Source: Sinonovacula constricta (taxonomy: Eukaryota > Mollusca > Bivalvia > Cardiida > Solecurtidae). Taken from it: DNA of 64,000 bases. The stretch's first letter is position 1. Each line of letters starts with the position of its first letter. The stretch is from assembly GCA_007844125.1 (NCBI GenBank), contig CM017555.1:28333658-28397657 (forward strand), in the 5' to 3' direction. Below the pieces are notes generated by a model that saw nothing but the letters and a program-made list of their open reading frames with translations, was not told the origin of the DNA and made no database searches. The translations under genes and the position numbers were made by a program. This document shows positions 62,440 through 64,000 of this stretch, piece after piece.

Positions 62440-62625
62440 ATATTGGCGTCGCGCTCCAGCGTGTCGCCAATCAATGCAATAGATGACGATAACTGTGTTG
62501 CCACGCATGCGCAAGGCTCCTGTTTATTATCGTTTCTGGAAAAGTCCTATGGATGGCGCCATGTTGTACTACAACAACTAAAGTGCGGCGCTTTGATCGT
62601 TGAAATTTCAGGTCATTTTCACGTT
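62440..62625. promoter_or_regulatory. GC-richer patch with NRF1- and YY1-like motifs
   Basis: Contains GCATGCGCA (NRF1-like) at about 62505-62515 and, on minus, CAACATGGCGCCAT (YY1-like) at about 62555-62570, in an otherwise AT-rich area. Such pairs are typical of housekeeping promoters in animals. No first exon is evident downstream on either strand within reach, so this is only a candidate. Confidence 0.25.
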
Positions 62626-63913
62626 TGATTAATATTAGTATTACATTATTTTGACTTGACACTGTTTTATTAAGAGAAGTATATGACTGATTAGATTATA
62701 TTGCAATTTTTGAAAGAGATTATATGAACTTGTCAAAAAAACTTTACGTCTTGCCTTTTGTATCACACCTCTGCCTGTATGTCCTTTATAATACATTTGA
62801 TGTGGTATACATGTAGGTATATAATTAGCAAAACCTTGAAGACACGAAAAGCGAAGATTACGTGTGGAATGCATTAAACACTGCATGCTGTTGTTGGTGA
62901 GTCGTTCATTTCCATTGAGCATGTATCATTCGTAGTAAGAAGGGAAAAACAATACAATAAACTACCCCAAAGTCAGATATCCTTTATGCGGTTAATAAGT
63001 GGGAAATGGGTGTATCCTTATAATTCATGAAAATAAAGTAAAACAGACCAGTGAAGAGAAAATGGTATAATTCTGTGTATAACATATACATGTCAGACAG
63101 CAAACGCTAAATTTGACGGCATACTGATTTGTAACGACACGTTTTTTTGCTGTTGCTTTGATGATCTGACATTAGCCAAAATGTACACCGATGAACAGAA
63201 GCTTCATTGGTTTTAACTATATACATTAATATGTAAGTACAACCCACATAGCCTTGATACTTTAAATACTATAAATGGTTGACCATGCAAAGCAAACTAT
63301 GTTTTAATCAATAGCAAAGCATGCATTATCGTGCATAGAGGAGAATTGTGCAACTAAAATAATGCAATAATCTCTTCGCGTTTCAAGGTCTTCATGACAT
63401 TGCACGTACTATGACTGTGCCAAATGCGCGATTCAAACGACCATTTGTATGTGACGGATAGTATTCATTGGGGGATTTATCCGTATAAAATTATCATTGC
63501 GACTCACCCCACCATACAGTTTCTCTCGTAAACAATCATTTAAACATAAGGTGCATGTCACTGACAGAGCTTATGTTCGTATCATTAAAATATCTGCGTA
63601 TATTAAGTTACTGAGAATTCTTTTCCGGTGGCAGCATTAAAGGAAGATCAAGAAAAGCACTTACATTTGAGTTCAAGTTATTTAAAAAGGATGTTTTCTG
63701 TCTGATCGTCCTCTGTGGTTGTTACTGGATTAAACCCATTCTTAATATGCTTTATATAACTTTCTTCTATGTTTGGAAATAGCAATCTATTGACGATCTT
63801 TAAAAAAAGGTTCAAGTGCCGTAGCACCGGACAAAAATAAGCTTAATTTATGTAAATAAACATATGTACGAGACTTTACGAAATATTCGTGTAGGACCAT
63901 GCTAGTGTGCAAT

Positions 63914-64000
63914 ATGTATTCTATGGTGAAATTGATGTTGGTTCTGGCGTTTTCAATCATTCCGGTGACTCAATGCAGTTTTTGGCTGATAAACAAAACC
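63914..64000 (+). CDS. FReD gene 4, exon 1 start (truncated by window end)
   Basis: Twenty-nine codons before the window ends. The ATG sits in GTGCAATATGTATTC, as in the third locus, and starts MYSMVKLMLVLAFSIIPVTQ, a strong signal peptide, then C-S-F-W as at the start of the mature FReD 3. Upstream sequence from about 63640 is recognisably homologous to that before the other two genes but more diverged. The rest of exon 1 and the FReD exon must lie beyond this window. Whether the gene is intact cannot be judged. Confidence 0.8.
   Translation, partial: MYSMVKLMLVLAFSIIPVTQCSFWLINKT

Larger units (their letters stand above)
59617..63913. other. Upstream region of FReD 4
   Basis: Islands of unit C homology, R1 copy 11, the GACA tract and the NRF1/YY1-like patch. 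A 112-codon frame at 59812-60150 lies across the sequence equivalent to the SINE-B site of units A and B and is open by chance: the matching A and B sequence is not open. No gene supported. Confidence 0.6.
57890..64000. repeat. Diverged third duplication unit C (with start of FReD 4)
   Basis: Older copy of the same array. Islands match unit A/B: 57925-58100 with 49170-49290 (GAGCGTCATAATGACTTCAA against GAGCGCCAAACTGACTTGAA), 59350-59480 with 30020-30170 (GTCAGTTAAGCT and AGTTGTTG-GAA-CGCAGTAA), 59840-60000 with 30470-30870 (CTGATGTTCTTAGATAC, AAAAGACAAT), and 63640-64000 with 31640-31990. It lacks the SINE present in A and B at the matching site. Long stretches between the islands are unalignable by eye. 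Confidence 0.7.

Overview
The window is AT-rich animal nuclear DNA. It has dense microsatellites, tRNA-derived SINEs with target-site duplications, intron-split genes and no prokaryotic signals. Secreted fibrinogen-related (FReD) lectin-like genes in tandem, a TRIM-type NHL C-terminus and a SINE whose core resembles bivalve SINEs point to a mollusc, most likely a bivalve. The species is not identified, and nearly all short open frames are chance.

Layout. 0-16 kb: repeats, one frameshifted NHL-repeat exon (5238-5870, minus), one unidentified decayed reading frame (9798-10394), a 60-bp minisatellite (4359-4731), duplicated non-coding blocks and a TIR element. 16.2-36.1 kb is unit A of a segmental duplication, with a dead FReD copy (18665-19797) and an intact two-exon FReD gene (31906-34717). 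36.1-41.8 kb is mostly featureless apart from one SINE-like repeat, one dispersed repeat and a coding-like patch. 41.8-56.1 kb is unit B, homologous to A but lacking its central 8 kb, with a second intact FReD gene (52322-55100). From about 57.9 kb to the end is a more diverged unit C, whose FReD gene starts at 63914 and runs off the window.

How the genes relate. All four FReD loci share one plan. Exon 1 encodes a signal peptide and a short four-cysteine head. A roughly 1.85-kb phase-0 intron follows, then one exon carries the whole fibrinogen C-terminal domain. The two intact products are predicted secreted 312-residue proteins of the ficolin/FREP/tachylectin-like class, which commonly bind acetylated glycans in innate recognition; that function is inferred here.

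The most striking observation is that the intact FReD exons are mosaic. Their 5' halves differ at about 5 of 322 bases and their 3' halves (calcium and ligand region) at about 55 of 329, counted by eye. The recent duplication or gene conversion therefore ends inside the coding exon. SINE insertions give a relative clock: SINE-B copies are shared by A and B (one demonstrably absent from C), and one Meta-like SINE is in B only with an empty site in A.
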